This document shows positions 35,175 through 47,337 of a stretch of DNA of 64,000 nt, piece after piece. The position numbers were made by a program, and so were the translations under genes. Each line of letters starts with the position of its first letter. Position 1 is the stretch's first letter. The DNA comes from Microbotryum silenes-acaulis (taxonomy: Eukaryota > Basidiomycota > Microbotryomycetes > Microbotryales > Microbotryaceae): positions 806,001-870,000 of the forward strand of contig QPFY01000009.1 of NCBI GenBank assembly GCA_003665825.1, written 5' to 3'. Under the pieces are notes generated by a model. The model was not told where the DNA came from and did no database searches. It saw only the letters and a program-made list of their open reading frames with translations.

Positions 35175-35704
35175 AACGGTTGTTGAAACGCGATCAGGAT
35201 TGTGACCAGAGTCCTGGGGCGGCTCTTGGAGGAGGCACGGGAACGGTCGGAAGGCTACAAGCGCTCGAGAGGTTATCTCAAAGCAAGCGCGCTTTGGTTC
35301 GCAAGGGCAGCCAAATGACCCATACTCGGGATCAGACCTGATCAGACGATGGCATGCGCGAGAAGTTGAAATATCAAGCAGCGGACTAGCAGGCGCTTGC
35401 ACCAGACTATAGGATCCGCATTGGTGCAGCACTTGACACAGAAGAAAAGTAGACGATGTGGATCACCATTTTACAGCCCAATCCGACAAACAAATAATGC
35501 TACTACGTCATAAGACAGAAAAAACCTCGGAGCCCTCGAGTCGGTCATGAAAAAAGTAGAAACAAGCAACACGGGTACTGAAAAAGAAGTCGTCATCAAG
35601 AAGATCGTTAAAAGGGCGCTGCGAGCACTGCGCCGGGTATAGCTCAACGATTGGGAGGGGGGAAATGCGCTAGCCGAGCGGCTCCAGTCCCAAATCCGCA
35701 ACCC
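35175..35704. other. Intergenic: TFB2 upstream / GH5 3' end
   Basis: I see no gene in 530 bases. It should contain the TFB2 promoter and the GH5 terminator. Confidence 0.45.
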
Positions 35705-37560
35705 CTAACGCGAGGAACCGGCATCGGCCTTGTTGCCGCCCTTGTTCGAAGCCGACTTGGTCGCGGCCGCGGCTGAGGCATGGCCGGAAGTTCGAACGGA
35801 CGAAGCAGCCTTGTTCTGCCTATTGTTGCCACCCGCGGACACCGCTGCAGAAGCTTGGGTCTGTGCCTGTTGGGGCTTCGTCGCTTGCGCCTGCGCGGCT
35901 TGAGTCGTCGCGGGTTGAGACGTGGCCCGAGTTGCAGCGGCCGTCGTCGCCGTGACAGGATCGTTCGAGTAAGACCCACCAACCAGAGCGCCCCAGGCAC
36001 CTTCGTTGGTCCACACTTCGACTGTGAAGCGGGAGGAGTGCAGCAAACCAGGTTCGAGATCAGCAAATGCCTTCTCAGAGGAGGGATCCGCCGCGCAACT
36101 TACAATCGGCGGGGCCTTGTCCAGGCTTGACGATCTCCCAGTACATCCAAGGCAGTCCAGCTGACTTGAAGGCAGAGACAAACGCGGCGATCGTGCTTGC
36201 CTTCTGTCCACCGGCCACGCCCCATTCTCCCATCATCACCGTTTTGTCCGGGTTCGCTGCCTTGGCGGCCTTGAGGGCGTTCGCCGTCGCCTGGGCATTC
36301 GTACCATAGTCGTGGACGCTGATGATGTCGATCGACGCGCACGAGCTTGCCCAGCCTCCGAGGGAGGCCTGCGTCGTGATTCCGCCGCCGGACGAGACTT
36401 GGATCGACGAACCCGAAGGCAAAAGCTTCTTGATCGTCGCCGAGCGGTCACAAACCCAAGTCGGCGACGCAAGTGCCATGTGACCCATAGGCTCATTCTG
36501 GGCCTCAAAGGCGTAGATCACTTCATCGAGATTCGCCCAGTTCTGGTTGCCCATCAGCGCGTTCTTGTGGTTCAGAATGTGGGTGATGCGGTTGTCGAGT
36601 GCGGTACTAGCCCAGACCGAGGTGTAGAAAGCCGACGCATCCGCCACTTTTTGTACACCCGAAGAACCTGCTTTGACGATATCAAGCTGGGTTGCATACG
36701 CATCCGTTCCCCAGAAGCCAAGCTGATAACGATCGCTCCTGCTCCCGTATGAACCAGTGAGTAATAGATGGAGGTTGTCAGCGATAATTCTGAACGTTCC
36801 CTTCGAGCCTTCAAGGTGTTACAACACTCACATCGAAATCAAAAGCTTGAGGCCGCGTGCTTTGCACTCAAGCATCAGCTGGTCAATCATGGTCAGCACC
36901 GTGTCGTCGTAGGTGCCGACCGTCTTGGGCTCGACTGCGGGGACGTAATTCAAGATAGGGGGGCCGAAGGTCAGCTCCCTAGCCCGGCCAAAGTATCGCG
37001 ATGCAGAAGCCCAACACGATCAAGAAGGGAGCCATGGTATTCCATCAAGATCGAAACTTACGATCTTGGACTTCACGGTTGTTGGACCCCTTGTTGTTAG
37101 CACCGACGTAGGCGATGAAAATTCGCACCACCTTGAAGCCATTCTTCTGCAGCGTGTCGAGGATTGCGATTCGATCCGCATCGGCGATGGAATACAAATA
37201 GTAAGACGAAGCACCGTACCAGTAACCGTTGAGCGCACTAGAGGCCGAAGTTGAGGACGTGCTGTTCGACTTTGTGGTCGAGGAGATGGCTTGAGAGTTA
37301 CCGGAGCTGCTACTCGAATTGTCACGTCGGACGATGGCGGCAGTTGCGGCCAGTTCAGCAACTGGGTGTCGCTTGTGCCTCTTGAAACCGACGTGGGATC
37401 GTACCCCTGGCACGTGTCGCTTGAATGCGTTGCGGTCGCTGACGTCAGCCGCAGCCCGGGCGACGAGGTCGTACGAGGGCGGCGCGGCGATCTGTGCCGC
37501 AGTCGAGCTCAAAAGAAGAGAGAAGAGCCACAACGATCGAAGGGTCGAGTGGATGAGCAT
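35705..37560 (-). CDS. Secreted glycoside hydrolase family 5 (mannanase-like)
   Basis: Predicted extracellular or cell-wall (alpha/beta)8-barrel glycosidase. It begins with a signal peptide (LWLFSLLLSSTAAQ), then a basic/Ser-Thr-rich propeptide-like region of about 90 residues with possible dibasic cleavage (KRHKRH). The catalytic domain starts at LNGYWYGASSYYLYSI. The acid/base Glu is in YAFEAQNEPMG and the nucleophile Glu in TVMMGEWGVAG, the two hallmarks of family 5. The last intron (donor GTAAGT after GPAD) joins to FEVWTNEGAWGALVGG. The C-terminal 80 residues are Thr/Ala/Gln-rich and low-complexity; no carbohydrate-binding module or GPI signal is evident. Substrate (mannan, glucan or glucosylceramide-like) is not decided by sequence. 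Confidence 0.85.
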
Positions 37561-39102
37561 AGTTGGCGAAGGTGTGGATCGGGCTCGATCCGCGGTGGTT
37601 TGTACTATTCAACGGTTCAACGTCTACAGCTGCTATGCTGGAGGGGTGCGACGGGACCGAGGAAAAACCAAGCTCGAAAAGATCTTGGGAAGAGACGAAT
37701 GTTTTTTTTGTTTTTGTTTCGAGGTGCCGTCCAGCGGTATTTATTGTTTCGGATAAGAGTGTTGGTGGCCGAGATAAGAGCTTGAAGGAGTGTGAGACCG
37801 AAACGTGGTCAGCGGGCCGTGTGGGTGATGGAGCCCGGTACGAAAGGCGGGCCCGAGCGACTGGGAGGACGAGCGACTGCGCTTGTGTCGTCGGTGCTGG
37901 AATTGATGACCTACGCCAAGAGCTGCAGTGGCCAGCGACAGGGATGATCCAGTAGCTCGAATCGAGGAGTGGAGAGGCGAGAGAGCAACAATCGTGGTGT
38001 GAAGGGATGAAGCGTATCTGCGGCTCGAACTACGGGATGTCTCAAGCCACTCAGTTCTGGCTATGCTGCGTGCTGCCTGCAGGCACTTGCCAAGGTGATC
38101 CCAAGAGGCTTCTTCAGTGCATCCACATCTCAGCCAGGCTGGCACCAGACTTCGTGGGAGACACATTGCGCGAAGCTAATTTGCAAAGTTTGCCGGGCCT
38201 CGGTCTCCTCGACGCGCGCACTCCGAGACATCGGCTTCGACGACTTGGGAAGGTTTGGTGGTTTGGTAAGACACGGGCGCAATGAAATCGAGATCTGGGC
38301 CGCCGTCGAGCGCTCTGTGAGCCACCTCAAGCTTGCTCGGAAGAGCCTGCAATTTCTTCCTCGTCAGACCTAGAGGGTCTACAGCACCCATGGACAAGCA
38401 TCATCTCATCTTAGTATGTGGGGATCCGGCTTTTGCGTGTACTGCAGGCGGCTCCTTTTCGACAGCTCCTCAGGAGTACGACCGCGGCGCTCAACGAAAA
38501 TCTTCGAATCTTAGGTGCGGGTCGCCTCCATCAACGAGCGACCTGGCATCCATTCGCTTGGCCGAGATACTTTAGATGCAAGAACAGGTCAAACCCTCGC
38601 TCATGCAAGTCAGTTTCCGTGGTGCTTGTCTCACGCTCACGCCCAGGAAGAACTCGCCGTGAGCACGTCTCCTGACGAGGGCGACATGTCTGAGACAAAT
38701 GATCGAGTGAGTCGGCCCCCGCCCGCGTAATCGGAGCTCGAGGCGGCTCCGCGGAGATCGCGCGGAACGAGCGAGCCGAACAAAAAGGAGTGCAACTATC
38801 GGTGGGCCGAGATGTGCAGACTTGCCTTATTTTCTTGTTTTTCGCTCTTTTATCGTTGAGTGCGTGACGCTCTTGTACAGCCCGTCGGGCTATTGCAAAG
38901 CTGGAACAGACATATCTGCAAAGCCAGGCTCACTGAAGTCGCAGTGAGAAAAGCAAGCCCAAGCTGAGGAAATGACATGCAACTGAACCGGACTTGGCAC
39001 GTCCTACTACACATTTATCGTTAGAGCGAACGAAGGAGAAAAAGAACCGAGGCGGGGAGAAAATACGATTTTAACCTCGTAGTATAAAGAGGGGAATAAA
39101 GG
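37561..39102. promoter_or_regulatory. 1.5-kb region upstream of GH5, downstream of SEC24
   Basis: No supported gene. It is the upstream region of the GH5 gene and the 3' side of SEC24. A T-rich run sits at about 37701-37720. Such a long upstream space fits a regulated secreted enzyme, but I could identify no specific operator. Confidence 0.4.
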
Positions 39103-42100
39103 TCACCAGGTGGAGAAACTGCTGACGTCAAAGTCGCTCTTTTTCGATTCGCCCATCAGGTCCGATTGGATCAGGCTGTGAATATGGCATAGTGATTCGC
39201 TGTATGAGAGCTGCAGGAGACAAGTTTGAGAGGGGAGAGGGGATGGGGGATGGGGGGATAGCGGTCAACGAACGATTCACGTGCAGGTGAGGTTGAGAAT
39301 CGCACGCTTTCCCGACTTACTTGTTCGTTATTTGAATCCTCAACCAGCATGTTGGAGAATTCGATCTCGGTGCCGTCAATGTTTTGCCGCGCGATGAGCA
39401 CAGAGAAGACCTTGCCCCCCGCCTGTCTTTCGAACAGCGCGAGGATGTTGCGCACTTGTGTCGACAAGAGGGTCGGCAGCACGGGTAACGATGTCTGCGG
39501 GGGCGGAGAAGCAAGAGTGGGAACGTTCAGGTGCCTGCCTCGTACCTCCCAAGTAGGCGAAAGCAAGCAACACTGACCATGCGAGTGTCAAGCTCTTCAA
39601 GCGAGTCCGCGCCGTAGAGGTCTTGCAGGATCTGCGGTGAGACAGCCGCGCCAATCCAGAGGATGACAAAGTCGCCATTTTCTAGTTTGCCGCCGTCGAC
39701 AGAGCACACACGGTGTTCAGTTCAGCACGAAAGGCAATCGCGAACAAACACGTCCAAAGACTGACCAATCAAGTACACGCCGTGCGGCTCCATTCTCGCG
39801 TAGCTCGTCCGGATCAGAGGAGGGAGACGTAACCGCCCGCGCTCATCGGGGAAGCCGACTTCGTCCGGAAGGTTGTGGATGGCGAGAAATCGCGGGTACA
39901 GCAGTCGCAATGTCGAGGTCACGCCGAGCGACTTGACGGCTCGCATCGAACATGTTCGCACGTCGGATGCAACGGGCCCACCTGGCAGCACGTGCAGAGG
40001 AACACATTGATCAGCTTACATCACACGGCAAGAGGTCGCAACAACGAACATACCTTTGAGTGCCTTGGTCTTCATGAGGGCGAGGGCATACAGCGGGAGC
40101 AGCTTGAAGGATTCGGGCAGAATGAGCTGCGCCGGCGAGGTCGACGATGCGCAGTGCTTTCGGTAGGCGAGCAACGCCTTGACACACAGTTCTGTGAGCT
40201 GATCTCGCACTTCGCGCAGCGACTTGGTCGCCGTCTGTGTCACCGCCTCCTTCGTGACGTAGGTCAGCGTCGTGTCAATATCGGCGAACCGGAACACATT
40301 GGCGAGCAGACTCGTGACGGGCACGGCCAGATTGTGCACGCGCACGCGACGTTGGCCGTTCGCGGCGGTGTACAGCACCGCGCACTGGAAGTGGGCGTCG
40401 ACCTTGTCGTCGAGTTTGCCCTCGTGCTTGAGCCGCGCCGCGATCGCCTTGTCCGAATCCATCGTTCCGAATTCGAGGTCGGTGACGTTGCGTTGGAAGA
40501 AATTGCCAAAGTGATCCGAGACGCGCAGACCGTTCGAACACCGTATCCGCATCGTGACACTGTAGCCCGTCTCGCGACGTACGACCTGCTTGATCTCGGC
40601 GCGGAGTTTTGTGCCGTCGCGCACGGGCGCGAAGCGAGGGTGGAAAAATACCTCGCCGCCGGACAAGCCCGATAGGACCGACAAGCTCGCGACGTCGATG
40701 TACTGCGTCGGAAACAGAAACATGTTGACTCCAATACCGGCCTCGACGCACTCCTCGGCCGTCGCACGGTACCACGGGTCCTGGGGTAGGAACAATGTCT
40801 TCTCCTTGTCCGTGCCGTACAGCTTCGTGTCTTCGCGGTGCTTGAGCGCACCCATCCCCGTCGTCGGCAGCGAGGTTTGGAAGATGTTGAGCTGCCCTCC
40901 CAGGTTTCGCAGAGCCATCACAGCCGCCGTCACGGGCCCACTCATCGCCGCCTCGACGATCGTCGTCTCGGCCGTCAGCGTCGGCAGCGTGTCGAGGAGC
41001 CCTTCGATGACGGAACGCGACTCGACGGGGTCGACGAGGAAGCCTTCGAGCAAAGGTACGAACATATCGGTGATATCCGACACGACGAGCATCTGCGCCT
41101 GGTCCAGACCGGCCTTGAGGTTGAAAAACTGCACCGAGCGATCGAACGTCATGATCGCGATCTTGGCCCCGGGGGCCAGGCACGACACGGCCCCTTCCTC
41201 TTGCGGGTAGAGCATCTCCCTGAGCCCCTTAACGACTTCGCCGACGAGACCGCACCGCATGCTAGTCCAGCTGACGTCGATCGCAAAGATGTAATGTATC
41301 GGCTTGGGCTCGCGCGCCGACTTGCCCGGTTGCGACGGATTGTCCTGCACCCAGTAGGCCTTGTCGACCAGAAAGTCGACCGAACCCATGCGCAATTCCG
41401 GCCGCTGGTCAAGGTCCATCCTCCGCTGCGACATGTCGAGGTGGCTGAAGTACTCTGGCGCCACGGCGCTTGTCGCGCCGCAAAGATTGCACACGAACTT
41501 TTGACCGCCTTCGATGAAGAGACACCACGGGTTGATGTACCCTCGACACCTCTGACATCTCGCGGGCCCACTCTCCCCGGACTGAATCAACGGCACCCCG
41601 CCTTCTTCCTCGCGCAGCATCGCGAACGGCTGCACGACCAGTCCCAACGGGAGATGCGAAGCCGTCGCGAGGTCATCGGTCGCCGGTAGGTTGTACGTCG
41701 TCATGCGCATAAATCGAGGGTTGCAGTTGCCTGTTACCGAGCCAGAAAAAGAGTGAGTGGGTCAATGCGCTTGTTTGTGGCTCGGAGCGGCCGCGGGGTG
41801 CAGAACCGGGCACAAAGACCGACCTTGGTCAATAGCGACAAACTCGGTCGTCGACAATGGAGCCGCCGTCCGCGAGCAGGTCAAGTAAGGTTCGTCCTGG
41901 TAAAGCTGCTGATCGATGCGCTGCACGTCGACCGGAGACGGGATATGGTCCGGGTCGATACGCACCCGCATCTGGCCCGGGATGCGTTGCCCCGCCGAAT
42001 GCGGGGGCTGCGGGATGCCTGGCTGCTCTGTCGGGTAGCCTCCTCGCCCCGAAGGTTGGTTGGGACCGGAGGCGGGAGGTGCATTCTGGTACGGCGCCTG

Positions 42101-42820
42101 CGGGTGTGGCGGGTGCTGCTGGTGCTGGTCGTAACCCGCGGGGGCTCCCTGACCGAGGTGGGGTGGGTGTTGCGATGGGTGCTGAGAGGATGGATGGCCG
42201 GTGAACGGGGGTCGGTTGGAATTTCCGTAAGCAGGTCCGGATGGACCCGTTGGAGGACCTCGGTGGTCGTCGTAGCGGGGCTCCTGCTGTTGGTGGGGAG
42301 GCAATGGCTGGTCGCCATACGGGAGCTGTTGCTGCTGCTGCACGCCGGATGGACCTGGTGGTGCTTGTTCAGGTTTGTGGTAGGCCCTCGCAGATCGTTT
42401 GGCTTTTGCAAGTGCTGGCCCTTCGGCAGGAGCCTGTCGATGGGAATGAGTAGAGTGAGCGAGCCATCAACGTCGTCGGGACCCGTGGGTGTGCCCGTGG
42501 TTGACGTGTCGGTCGGCGAGGCACAGGACAAGGGGCGGGCGCCAGAACGAGAGCTACTCACGGTGGGTGGCGCAGATGGAGGGAGCGACGATTGCTTCTG
42601 GGGCTGCTGCTGCTGTTGGGCCAGTGGTTGTTGCTGCTGCTGTGGCTGCTGGTGCTGTGGCGGCGACGGCGGGTTCAGATCGACGCGCGACATTTGGTGT
42701 GCCAGTGCTGGGTCGGCGCGTGGAGCTGCAGCAGCCGGTGCAGCACCGTGGCCATTGCTGATGGGGTACCCGGGTGGTTGTGGCGGTTGACGAGGTGCGG
42801 CGACGGGCGACCTGGCAAAG

Positions 42821-42858
<38 letters not shown>

Positions 42859-43071
42859 TGGGTGTGGGTGTGGGTGTGGGTGCGGGTGCGGGTGCGGCGG
42901 GTGTGATCCCATGGGCGATGGAGCACCGGGGCCGGCGAAGCCCGTCGGTGGCTGCAAGGGGGGAGGCGGCGGCGGGGCCATCGGTGAGCGCGAGGGAGGA
43001 GCACCATTGGGATACCCACCGTGGGCGCCGTGAGGCGGCGGGGGCATCGGGGCAGCAGCTCGTGGATCCAT
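39103..43071 (-). CDS. SEC24: COPII coat cargo adaptor Sec24
   Basis: Inner-coat subunit that selects cargo at ER exit sites. The N-terminus starts MDPRAAAPMPPPPHG and is a long Pro/Gln/His-rich disordered region with (HP)n and polyQ tracts encoded at about 42820-42890. The zinc finger is CQRCRGYINPWC with a second pair in CNLCG. The trunk follows (PIHYIFAIDVSWTS, IAIMTFDRSVQFFNLK), then beta-barrel, helical and gelsolin-like segments. The last intron starts GTAAGT after EDSNNEQ; the final exon reads LSYSESLCHIHSLIQSDLMG and ends at TGA 39103-39105. Large antisense open frames over this gene are shadows of its biased composition. Confidence 0.95.
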
Positions 43072-43368
43072 CCCTGGTGGAGAGAGGGGACGGGGAGCAA
43101 GGAGAGGCGAGAACGGTACAAGTGGGAAGGTCGATGGACGGGACAAGCTGTACAAGAAGGCCGTCTGGACAAGATGCGAGGTTGCACAAAGGCCCTATTC
43201 GAGTCGAACTCGCGCGCCTGGCGAATTGCTGGCTTATTAGTGACCGAATCTTACGAGCCAGTGTACTCAATCAATAGACCCTATTATTACTACCCAGTGG
43301 GGACGCGCATCGCGGCGCCAGTTCTCGGCGTCTGGCACTGTATCACTCGACACCATTGACCACGAAGC
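43072..43368. promoter_or_regulatory. Divergent promoter, SEC24 / DAD3
   Basis: 297 bases between the two divergent start codons; probably a shared bidirectional promoter. No distinct element was recognised. Confidence 0.55.
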
Positions 43369-43842
43369 ATGGCATCAGCTTCGATCGCGAACGCAGCAGC
43401 GGTCCACGCCCTCGTCGCACGCCTCGAAGACCAAGTGCTAAAAGAGTACTCGAACGTATCGCACAACCTCGACGAGGTGCGGCGCGCGTATCTCTTTCCC
43501 TTCCCGTCCCCGAAGGCTCACGTGCCCCTCCCATCTTATGCTGCAGATGTCCACGGTGCTACAGAGGCTCTCGTCGATGCAACCCTACATCCTGAACCAA
43601 TTCCGGCCACTCGAACGGAAGCTTGGCCTCGTGTTGACGCTCTTCAAAGGCACGTACCCGCCTCTTTGGTTCATCGGTCACGTCGAAGCGCGTCGAGCAA
43701 AGGGGGGGCACGGCACGTCAGAACCCGCACCTTGTACTGACCGACGTTATGTCACGCGTCGCCTGTGTGTACAGGTGCCGTGTGGGCGTTGTTGGTCAAA
43801 CGCGACGAAGAAGATGGCGGAGAAGTGGATGATGGGCGATAG
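43369..43842 (+). CDS. DAD3: DASH/Dam1 complex subunit Dad3
   Basis: Small outer-kinetochore ring subunit that couples chromosomes to microtubules, a fungal-specific complex. Exons 43369-43476, 43547-43649 and 43775-43842 give 92 residues, close to the family size. The sequence shows LEDQVLKEYSNVSHNLDEV-like N-terminal helix residues, then FRPLERKLGLVLTLFKGAVW, the characteristic Dad3 C-terminal helix, and ALLVKRDEEDGG. Intron 1 has a GTGCGG donor. Intron 2 appears to be of GC-AG type (AAAG|GCACGT), because the frame and the conserved LFKGAVWALL are restored only with it. The stop TAG is at 43840-43842. A possible further frame (LLSRLELADVVKFARKQLK) downstream could not be joined and is not included. 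Confidence 0.85.
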
Positions 43843-44146
43843 CAGATCCCGAGCTGTTGTCAACTCCTATCGAGGCTGGAACTCGCCGACGTTGTCAAGT
43901 TCGCTAGAAAGCAACTCAAAGCTCGCTGGAAACCATGCACACCCAATGTTGTTGTAATACCAGTCACACCGGCAAGCAGACACATTCCGTGCGCAGAGCA
44001 ATGAGCCTGTTTCTCATGCCGAACTACAGCTTCGGCCGGACATCGGCCTCAGGGAAAGCCCGATCTTGACTTTTCCACACAATGCGTATTGCAGATACAG
44101 ATACGGGCACAAGAGCTAGTCGTCCCACCCCAACCCTCGCGGTCAC
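43843..44146. other. Convergent intergenic region, DAD3 / ARPC1
   Basis: About 300 bases. A frame at 43851-43998 reads LLSRLELADVVKFARKQLK and is protein-like, but no splice signal connects it to DAD3. Otherwise nothing is seen. Confidence 0.4.
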
Positions 44147-45749
44147 TCACACACCCATCCTCCCCATCGCACGCGTCACACCCCCAACCTCGCCATGGAC
44201 ATTCCACAACGCCAAGCGACCGTCGACACCGGTCGTCGAAACCATCGCGCCTTCGTAATCATATTTGCGCACGCTCGTAATCGTGTTTTGGTGCACGGTC
44301 AACAATTCGGTTCCGGTCGCCGTCAACCTCGTTCCGGGACTGGCGACGCTGCCGGCGGCCGCACTGCTGCTGACACCCCTCGAGTCGGCTTGACGGAAGA
44401 CGTTGAACGCCTCACTTTGAGCCAGGCGACCCGAGCGAGCCGCAACGGCGCCTCCGCCCGAGCGCTTGTCGGGGTCGTCCAACGAACGCGTCTGGGCCCA
44501 CCCACCGTCGACCGAGCCCTCAAAGAGCATCGGTTGGCAGTCGTGGCCGGCGGCGACGATCGATCCTTCCGTGGTGAAGACGAGCGAGAGCAGAGGTAAC
44601 GACGCGAGTTGGACGGCGTAAACCGCGCGAGGTGCTTGGTCCGCACCAGTTGGATACACGACGGTAAGGGTCGAGTCGTGCGCTGTGGGTCCCAAACGGT
44701 GTCTCTGTTCAGCTCGTATCATCGCAAGGATGCCATAGCGTGGTCAGGAGAACTTGCAGACAAAGGCGAGCGCATCTCCGGAGGGCGAAAAAGCGACGCC
44801 GTGAACCCAACCTCCGGCCGGGGACGCGAACTCGCCGCAGACGGTGTTGAAGGGTAGCCTTTCACCCCAAACACTCGGTTCGGGCCTGCGGTCGGGAGTG
44901 ATAGCGATTGCGGGAGGTGGATCAGCATTCAGTCTCTCTTTCTTCATAGCTCTCGGCTCGCCTGCCCCAAGCCCGAAAGAGGACACGGGAGTGGTCGGCC
45001 CAGCCAATCACGGCCCCCCAAGTAGGCTCAGAAGGACCTACTTGGAATCGATTCCCTTCATCCAAGCCGAAAAGACGCGAGCGACGCCATCGGCACTGCC
45101 CGCGGCGAGCAGGACCGAGTTGGGGTGCCACTCGAGCGAAAGCACGGTCGTCCTAAGCGGCTTCTTGATGTGCTTGGCGACCCACCAGTCGCTCTCTTGG
45201 TCATAGTGGCAGATGGCGATCGACCTCGCGCCCGACGCGACGGCGAATTTGTCCTCGGTCGGGGACCAACGCACACAGGTCGCGGATCGGTTAAGGCGCA
45301 GTACGACGAGGGTCGGGATCCATGCGCCGTGGGTATTGGTGTAGACGTAGGCGTTGCGATCGTGGGAGCAGGTGACAATACGGTTCGAGTGGGGGGCCCA
45401 GTCGATCGAGGTGACCAATTTGTCGTGCTGTGGGTAGAGGGGGAGGGAGCAGCAGGACAAAGTCAGTTTACTCGGGTTGAGAGCGCCTCGATGGGGCGAT
45501 GACGCTCCGACTGACCTCGCTCAGGGTCGACGTCAACTGCCACCCCTTGTTGCCCTGGGCGTAGATGCGCACTTGGTTCGAGTTGGCCGAGATGGCCAAT
45601 TCTGCACGAGAGAGAGAGTAAGAGGGTCGAGTCAGCCTCGAGGTGGTGTAAGCTGTAAGCGGGGTGCACTGACGAGTGCGATCAGCGTTGAAGGCGTGCG
45701 CGGTGATGGGCGTGCCGGGGACGAGCACTTCGACTTGGGCGAGCGACAT
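44147..45749 (-). CDS. ARC40: Arp2/3 complex 41-kDa subunit ARPC1 (Arc40), WD40
   Basis: Seven-blade WD-repeat subunit of the actin-nucleating Arp2/3 complex. It starts [20 protein letters not shown]. Later exons give [122 protein letters not shown] and the last blades ending with [14 protein letters not shown]. The long segment between the last blades ([17 protein letters not shown] and following) matches the exposed ARPC1 insert region. At least five introns. The start is fixed by the conserved N-terminus. Confidence 0.94.
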
Positions 45750-45945
45750 GGTGGCGGATGGTGGGTGATGGAGGGTGGGTGGGTGGGACGGGACGGTGGG
45801 TAGCAGGTAGGACTCTGGTGAACAGTCAACTAGTGCTGGGATGGGCAGGAGGCGGGAGAAAGAGACGGAGAGAGAGTTGGCTGAGTAGTCAGTGGGTCAG
45901 AGTGGGACGTGGACAAGCGACCAGTCGAGCCGATTGGTGCGGTGT

Positions 45946-46080
45946 GGTGCGCCCACCTATGCGGGTCAAATTAAGCCTGCCAAAAAAACTAGGTCGCGCG
46001 TAACGCGTTAAGGCAGCTTTTTTGAAATTTGGCCCAGGAAAACGTTGGTACAGGCATGGTATACCATCCCTCCTCCACCG
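45946..46080 (+). repeat. Left arm of a 4.4-kb-spaced imperfect inverted repeat
   Basis: Read inward, this arm shares with the reverse complement of 50222-50353 the words GGYGCRCCCA, ATTAAGCC, TAAGGCAGCTTTT, TTTGGCCC and, at 46056-46067, the 12-bp palindrome ATGGTATACCAT. By eye about three quarters of positions match. Confidence 0.75.
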
Positions 46081-46330
46081 CCCGCGCCCGGAGGCAAAGT
46101 AGCGGCTAAGTAGTGCACTTGCTACTCGCCTACTAGTACGCTAATCGGCCCTTTGCCTCAGCACACACTGGCACCCCTGTTGGAATGGGTTGGTGCAACA
46201 GAAGACGATCTCGTCTGTGAGCACAGGGGGAGCCAACTGGGTTGAGGCGGTGATCGCGAGTGAGAGCGAGGCCAGGGATTCTTGGGCTCAGTATTCATTA
46301 GAAAGTGTCCAATTGGGTATTGCTTAGACG

Positions 46331-46687
46331 TTGGTAGGCTCCGCGCGCAGAAGCGGCTTAGTTTCTCCCCATCCGCTTCTCAATGTGCTTTCGCTGATCA
46401 GGGAGTCGATTTCCTCAACGTCTCTAAGAACACTACAACCCCCACCTTCAAGCTTCAACCCTCCCCCACCGCCTTGCACCCATCGGCATCGCCTGCGACA
46501 CACACTGCCACTACCACAGGCAAATCCAGCGTCCCTAGTAGAGAAAGATAAGGAAAACGAGATCAAGACCAAGCGTAAGAAATTCACGAGGAGGAGGAAG
46601 AAGAAGGCGGCTGACACGATCATCGAGAACGGGGCGACCACGGGACCAGAGGAGGGGGCAAGAAGAAAAAGAAAAAGAAAACGATGA
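46331..46687 (+). other. Open frame with Lys/Arg-rich C-terminus, doubtful gene
   Basis: 118 codons; the second half is very basic (KTKRKKFTRRRKKKAAD, RRKRKRKR at the end), like a nuclear-localising tail. The first half is low-complexity. No homolog recognised and no splice partners evident. It may be part of a decayed gene together with the acidic frame near 47600-47774. Confidence 0.2.
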
Positions 46688-47337
46688 GGTCATGGCCCGT
46701 GCGAGAACGAGAAAAGGAGCCAGTCTTGTCCCCGAAGAGCGAGGCGTTTGTAAAATCCTCCGGCTACGCTGCTGGCATTATGGTATAGCGATCAAAGATG
46801 GTATGATAATATAAAGGCTAAGGTATGACTAAGAGCTTTTAAGAAACCCAAGGCGAGAGACACGAGAGACTGGGGGTAGAACCGAGAAGCGAGACCGAGA
46901 ACGAGAACGAAACGCTGAGATTGGAGACTGGAGAAGATGCCAAACAAGAATTGAAATACGCAGAAAGTGAGAGCCGGATAAGATTCTGTATTGGATCCTG
47001 GAAGTGGTCTACCTGAAAACAAGAAGCAAACTGCCCACAAACGTCCCGGCGGTTCAAACCGCTGCTCTACCTCACCATTCCCCTTCACCGCTTCATCCCA
47101 CACATCGGGCCCGGTCTTCCTTCCAAATCCTGCCCTACTAATCCCATCATTACTCGTCATCTTTTTCGAGTCTTTGCGACGCAAAAGTGAAGGCCCGTTC
47201 AAAACCGCCGCCTCTTCCTGCCGTGCTTTAGCCTCCCTCCTCTCGTGGCCGCCGGAAATGACTCGTCGTCGAGGCGCCTAAGTCCGGAAATTGCTACCGC
47301 TACGATTTCTATTGGCCTTGACAAATTGAAATAGTGG

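Noticed and set aside
40838..42790. Long plus-strand open frames over SEC24 (up to 345 codons)
   Set aside because: They are antisense to a strongly conserved Sec24 sequence and reflect its biased GC and simple-repeat composition.
43851..43998. Extra C-terminal exon of DAD3 (LLSRLELADVVKFARK frame)
   Set aside because: Joining it would need an intron of about 21 bases; Dad3 is already complete in length and motif without it.
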